Part shown: piece after piece, positions 60,824-64,000 of the stretch
Layout: each line of letters begins with the position of its first letter
How positions within the stretch are numbered: the first letter of the stretch is position 1
NCBI GenBank assembly: GCA_963713625.1
Contig: CAVQMN010000010.1
Location: 1 to 64,000, forward strand
Direction: 5' to 3'
DNA: 64,000 nt
Origin: Bog-756 sp963713625
GTDB taxonomy: Bacteria > Actinomycetota > Acidimicrobiia > Acidimicrobiales > RAAP-2
Made by a program: the position numbers and the translations under genes
Notes under the pieces: generated by a model
Database searches by the model: none
What the model saw: the letters and a program-made list of their open reading frames with translations, nothing else
What the model was told of the DNA's origin: nothing

Positions 60824-61604
60824 GGAGCCGACGGCACCCCTCGCCACCGGCGACCGGCTGCAAAAGGTGTTGGCCCGGGTCGGGGTGGGATCGCGCCGGG
60901 TGTGCGAAGGCCTCATCGTCGACGGCCGGGTCACGGTCAACGGCGAGGTGCCCGTCCTCGGGCGCCGGGTGGACCCGGCCGTCGACCGGGTGGAGCTCGA
61001 CGGGGTCCCCCTGCCCGTCGAGCCCGGCCTGGCCCACTACCTGGTGAACAAGCCGGCCGGGGTGGTGTGCACGGCCGACGACACCCACGGGCGCCCGATG
61101 GTGGTCTCCCTCGTGCCCGACCATCCCCGGGTGTTCCCGGTCGGACGCCTGGACATGGACTCCGAAGGCCTGATCATCCTCACCAACGACGGGGACCTGA
61201 CCCACCGGCTCACCCACCCCTCGTTCGGCGTCCCGAAGGAGTATCTCGTCCAGGTGGACGGTGAGCCCACCCCGGGCCAGGTCAGCCGGCTGCGCAAGGG
61301 AGTCGACCTCGACGACGGGCCCACGGCCCCGGCCCGGGTGGCGGTGGTCGCCCCCAACCTGCTCCGCATCGTGATCCACGAGGGCCGCAACCGGCAGATC
61401 CGGCGGATGTGCGATGCCGTCGGCCATCCGGTGCTCCGCCTGGTCCGGACCCGCATCGGGCCCATCGCCGATCCTTCGCTGGGCCCGGGGGCGTTCCGGC
61501 CCCTGTCCTTCGACGAGGTGCGCAGCCTGGCCTCGGCGGCCGTGGCCGTCGACCCGGGCAGCCGGCCTGCCGACGAATCGGGGCCGGCCGGGGCCGGTGA
61601 GTAA
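60816..61604 (+). CDS. rluB: RluB-type pseudouridine synthase
   Basis: The protein has an S4 domain (RLQKVLARVGVGSRRVCEGL) and the RsuA/RluB catalytic domain with the active Asp in VGRLDMDSEGLIILTNDGDL, then HEGRNRQIRRMCDAVGHPV and LVRTRIGPI. It modifies U2605-type positions in 23S rRNA. ATG 60816 overlaps scpB. The C-terminal 35 residues are low complexity. The order scpA-scpB-rluB is conserved in Gram-positives. Confidence 0.94.
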   Translation: MPEEPTAPLATGDRLQKVLARVGVGSRRVCEGLIVDGRVTVNGEVPVLGRRVDPAVDRVELDGVPLPVEPGLAHYLVNKPAGVVCTADDTHGRPMVVSLVPDHPRVFPVGRLDMDSEGLIILTNDGDLTHRLTHPSFGVPKEYLVQVDGEPTPGQVSRLRKGVDLDDGPTAPARVAVVAPNLLRIVIHEGRNRQIRRMCDAVGHPVLRLVRTRIGPIADPSLGPGAFRPLSFDEVRSLASAAVAVDPGSRPADESGPAGAGE

Positions 61605-61607
61605 CAT
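61602..61607 (+). promoter_or_regulatory. Possible -10 box TAACAT for aroH
   Basis: TAACAT, which includes the rluB stop TAA, is followed by 9 bases and ATG 61617. Confidence 0.3.
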
Positions 61608-61616
61608 GCCTGGCTG

Positions 61617-61985
61617 ATGTCCACCACCGTCCGAGCCGTCCGCGGCGCCACCACCGTCGACCACGACACCCCCGAGGCCATCACCGAGCGGGTGGTGGCC
61701 CTGCTCGGCCAGATCCTCGAGCGGAACGACCTGGTCGAGGACGACATCATCTCCATCCTGTTCACGGCCACCGAGGACATCGTGTCCACCTTCCCGGCCA
61801 CCGCGGCCCGGTCGATGGGACTGGGTGCGGTCCCGCTGATCTGCGCCCGTGAGCTCTCGATCACCGGGTCGGTCCGCCACTGCATCCGGGTCATGCTCCA
61901 CGTGAACACCGAGCGATCGCGGGAGGACATCCACCACGTCTACCTCGAGGGGGCCCAGGGACTCCGTGACGACCTCCCCGACTGA
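61617..61985 (+). CDS. aroH: Chorismate mutase, AroH class
   Basis: The 122-aa product shows the AroH fold signatures: VRAVRGATTVDHDTPEAI, ILFTATEDIVSTFPATAARS, GAVPLICARELSITGSVRHC and IRVMLHVNTER, HHVYLEGA. It converts chorismate to prephenate, the first step to Phe and Tyr. tyrA follows with a 20-base overlap and aroA after it, so the three form an aromatic amino acid operon. Confidence 0.94.
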   Translation: MSTTVRAVRGATTVDHDTPEAITERVVALLGQILERNDLVEDDIISILFTATEDIVSTFPATAARSMGLGAVPLICARELSITGSVRHCIRVMLHVNTERSREDIHHVYLEGAQGLRDDLPD

Positions 61986-63111
61986 GGGCCGGGGGGAGCC
62001 GTCGGCCGAGCCCGCCGTGGGTCGGATCCGCACCCCCGGGCGGGCCATGATCTTCGGAACGGGGCTCATCGGGGGGTCGGTGGGACTGGCCCTGCGCCAC
62101 CGCGGCTGGTGGGTCAGCGGGGTGGACGCGGCCCACGGGGTGGCGGCCCAGGCCGTGGAGCTCGGCGCCCTGTCCGAAGAGGGCACCGACCACCGGGCCG
62201 ACCTGGTGGTGGTGGCCACCCCCGTCCATGCCGCCGGCGGGATCATCGCCGACATCGTGGCCTCCGCGGCGTGGAACCCGCAGGCCGTCATCACCGACGT
62301 GGGCGGGGTGAAAGCGCCCCTGGTCACCTCCGTCGACCACCCCTACTTCGTGGGGGGCCACCCCATGGCCGGCTCCGAGCAGGTGGGACTGGCCGGGGCC
62401 TCGGGTGAGCTGTTCGTCGGGGCCACCTGGGTCCTGACCCCGACGGCGGTGACCGACCCGGCGGCCTACACCCAGGTCAGAAACGTCCTGGTCGACCTGG
62501 GCGCCAACGTGGTGGCCCTCGACCCCTCCCAACACGACGCCCTGGTGGCGGTGGTCTCCCACGTTCCCCATCTGACCGCAGCCACCCTGATGGACCTGGC
62601 CGCCGGCCTCGGGGAGGAGCACGCCGCCCTGCTGCAGCTGGCCGCCGGGGGCTTCCGGGACATGACCAGGATCGCCGCCGGCCACCCGGCCATCTGGCTC
62701 GACATCTGCGAAGAGAACGCCGGCGCCATCGTCGAGACCCTCGATCTCCTCATCGACGCCCTCGGGGCCATGCGGCGCCGGGTGGCCGAGCACGACCACA
62801 CCTCGCTCCTCGAGATCCTCGATCGGGCCTCGACGGCCCGGCGCGCCCTCGGCGAACGGGCACCGCTGCCCGAGGAGCTGGTCGAGGTGCGGGTCCCGGT
62901 GCCCGACCGGACCGGGATCATCGCCGAGATCACCGTGCTGGTCACCGAGCTCGGCATCAACATCGTCGACCTCGAGATCGCCCACTCGGTCGACGGCAAC
63001 CAGGGGGTCATGCTGGTGGTGGTGGACCAGCTGTCGGCCCCCACCCTGCTCAAGACCCTCTCGGACCGGGGCTACCGCGCCACCAGCACCCCGGTGGGTC
63101 CCATCCGATGA
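61966..63111 (+). CDS. tyrA: Prephenate dehydrogenase
   Basis: The NAD-binding site is MIFGTGLIGGSVGLALRHRG, then VVVATPVHAAGGIIADIV, ITDVGGVKAPLV, GGHPMAGSEQVGL (substrate His region) and VAVVSHVPHLTAATL. After residue 300 an ACT-like domain follows (VRVPVPDRTGIIAEITVLVTEL), which may give feedback control by Tyr. It oxidises prephenate to 4-hydroxyphenylpyruvate. The GTG start lies inside aroH; about 27 weakly conserved residues precede the Rossmann fold. Confidence 0.92.
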   Translation: MTTSPTEGRGEPSAEPAVGRIRTPGRAMIFGTGLIGGSVGLALRHRGWWVSGVDAAHGVAAQAVELGALSEEGTDHRADLVVVATPVHAAGGIIADIVASAAWNPQAVITDVGGVKAPLVTSVDHPYFVGGHPMAGSEQVGLAGASGELFVGATWVLTPTAVTDPAAYTQVRNVLVDLGANVVALDPSQHDALVAVVSHVPHLTAATLMDLAAGLGEEHAALLQLAAGGFRDMTRIAAGHPAIWLDICEENAGAIVETLDLLIDALGAMRRRVAEHDHTSLLEILDRASTARRALGERAPLPEELVEVRVPVPDRTGIIAEITVLVTELGINIVDLEIAHSVDGNQGVMLVVVDQLSAPTLLKTLSDRGYRATSTPVGPIR

Positions 63112-64000
63112 GCGGTCCCGCACCCGCCGGCACCGACCCACCCGAGGGGGGCACCGCCACCATGTCGGTCTTCGGGGGCGAGTCCTTGTCCGGGACCCTG
63201 GCCGTCCCCGGTGACAAGTCCGTCTCCCACCGGGCCCTGCTCCTCGCCGCCCTGGCCGAGGGCACCTCCACCATCACCGGTCTGGGCCCCGGCGACGATG
63301 TGGCCCGGACCCGCCAGGCCATCATCGCCCTCGGGGCCGGCGTGGAGGACGACGGGCCCACGGTGGTCGTCCAGGGCGGACGGTCCCGGCTGCACGCACC
63401 GGCCCACCACCTCGACCTGGGCAACTCGGGGACGGGCATGCGCCTGCTCGCCGGCCTGGTGGCCACCCTCGACGGGACGACGACCCTCGGGGGCGATACC
63501 TCGCTTCAGGGCCGGCCCATGGACCGGGTGGCCGGGCCCCTCACCCGGATGGGTGCCCGGGTCACCGGACAGGGGGAACGGTGCCTCCCACCCATCACCG
63601 TCGCCGGTGGACCCCTCTCGGGTATCGAGTACACGCCCCCGGTGGCCAGTGCCCAGGTCAAGTCGGCCATCCTGCTGGCCGGCCTCCACGCCGACGGGGA
63701 GACGGTGGTGTCCGAACCGGTGGCCACCCGGGCCTACACCGAGGAGATGCTGGCCGCGGCGGGCGCGGACATCGACATCCGCTCGGTGGGAGTCGGCCGG
63801 GTGATCCGGCTCCGGCGCAGCGCGCTCCAATGCGGTGCCTACACCGTGCCCGGCGACCCCTCCCAGGCCTCCTTCTGGCTGGTGGGAAGTGTGATCATCC
63901 CCGGCAGTCTGGTCACGGTCACCGGCGTCGACCTCAGCGCCGAGCGGCTCGGGTTCGTCGGGGTGCTCCGCCGGATGGGGGCCACCATCGAGGTGGAGGA
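63108..64000 (+). CDS. aroA: 5-enolpyruvylshikimate-3-phosphate synthase, partial (3' end outside window)
   Basis: The frame is open to the window edge, 297 codons. It begins ATG 63108 with overlap to tyrA (ATGA). Family motifs are LAVPGDKSVSHRALLLAALAEG (PEP/S3P-binding), LDLGNSGTGMRLLAGLVA, LQGRPMDRVAGPLTRMGA, PPVASAQVKSAILLAGLHADG and YTVPGDPSQASFWLVGSVI. The sequence ends inside the second domain. The enzyme makes EPSP in the shikimate pathway, supplying chorismate for aroH and tyrA just upstream. Confidence 0.95.
   Translation, partial: MSGPAPAGTDPPEGGTATMSVFGGESLSGTLAVPGDKSVSHRALLLAALAEGTSTITGLGPGDDVARTRQAIIALGAGVEDDGPTVVVQGGRSRLHAPAHHLDLGNSGTGMRLLAGLVATLDGTTTLGGDTSLQGRPMDRVAGPLTRMGARVTGQGERCLPPITVAGGPLSGIEYTPPVASAQVKSAILLAGLHADGETVVSEPVATRAYTEEMLAAAGADIDIRSVGVGRVIRLRRSALQCGAYTVPGDPSQASFWLVGSVIIPGSLVTVTGVDLSAERLGFVGVLRRMGATIEVE

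Overview
The window looks like chromosomal DNA of a high-GC actinomycete, probably of the Acidimicrobiia type. Supporting evidence is the gene order tlyA-nadK-recN-pyrG-NUDIX-xerD and scpA-scpB-rluB-aroH-tyrA-aroA, the small actinobacterial families (DUF6458, DksA/TraR-like, acidic 65-aa protein), and many genes that start a few bases after a TANNNT -10 box with no Shine-Dalgarno (leaderless style). Taxonomy is inferred from gene content only. No rRNA, tRNA, CRISPR array or insertion sequence was found.

Layout. (1) 1-2.42 kb does not match the rest. It is the 3' part of an alphaproteobacterial-looking FIST-PAS-GGDEF-EAL signalling gene with at least six frame changes, most likely an assembly chimera or contaminant, possibly a decayed import. 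(2) 2.43-16.1 kb is an accessory region of visibly lower GC: small proteins, a lipoprotein, three tandem acyltransferase-3/SGNH proteins (about 712 aa each), a BrkB-type membrane protein, a SpoIIE-type phosphatase and small membrane proteins. (3) 16.4-24.2 kb holds two tandem GT87-type glycosyltransferases followed by two tandem YfhO-type membrane proteins. (4) 24.3-29.3 kb has an MmcQ/YjbR protein, a FUSC membrane protein with a Coq4-like protein, and two paralogous small lipoproteins on either side of that pair. (5) 29.3-45.6 kb has an ABC exporter pair, a degenerate PAP2 protein, a large GT-C-like membrane protein, an SDR, a BcsA-like synthase with PilZ, a fourth acyltransferase, a DoxX-Rieske fusion broken by one base, an acyl-CoA desaturase and a HAD phosphatase. 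(6) 45.7-64 kb is the housekeeping block: histone-like protein, tlyA, nadK, recN, pyrG, NUDIX, xerD, DksA-like, site-2 protease, a third GT87 and third YfhO, trpS, scpA/B, rluB, aroH, tyrA and the start of aroA.

How the genes work together. The accessory half is dominated by polytopic enzymes that build or decorate extracytoplasmic glycans: four acyltransferase/SGNH proteins, three GT87 and three YfhO proteins, one GT-C-like protein and a PilZ-bearing cellulose-synthase-like enzyme. Several are adjacent duplicates, so the locus appears to expand by tandem duplication, with catalytic residues drifting in at least one copy.

The most unusual signals are: (a) a recurring TANNNT-N6 to N9-start codon arrangement at more than ten genes; (b) four very short reading frames (5 to 20 codons) placed at that position and joined by GTGA or TAATG overlaps to large membrane-protein genes; (c) two paralogous lipoproteins with identical TATATT-N6-ATG promoters; (d) a changed SGNH triad in two of the three tandem acyltransferases; (e) an ABC ATPase frame without a normal start codon; (f) the alien first 2.4 kb.
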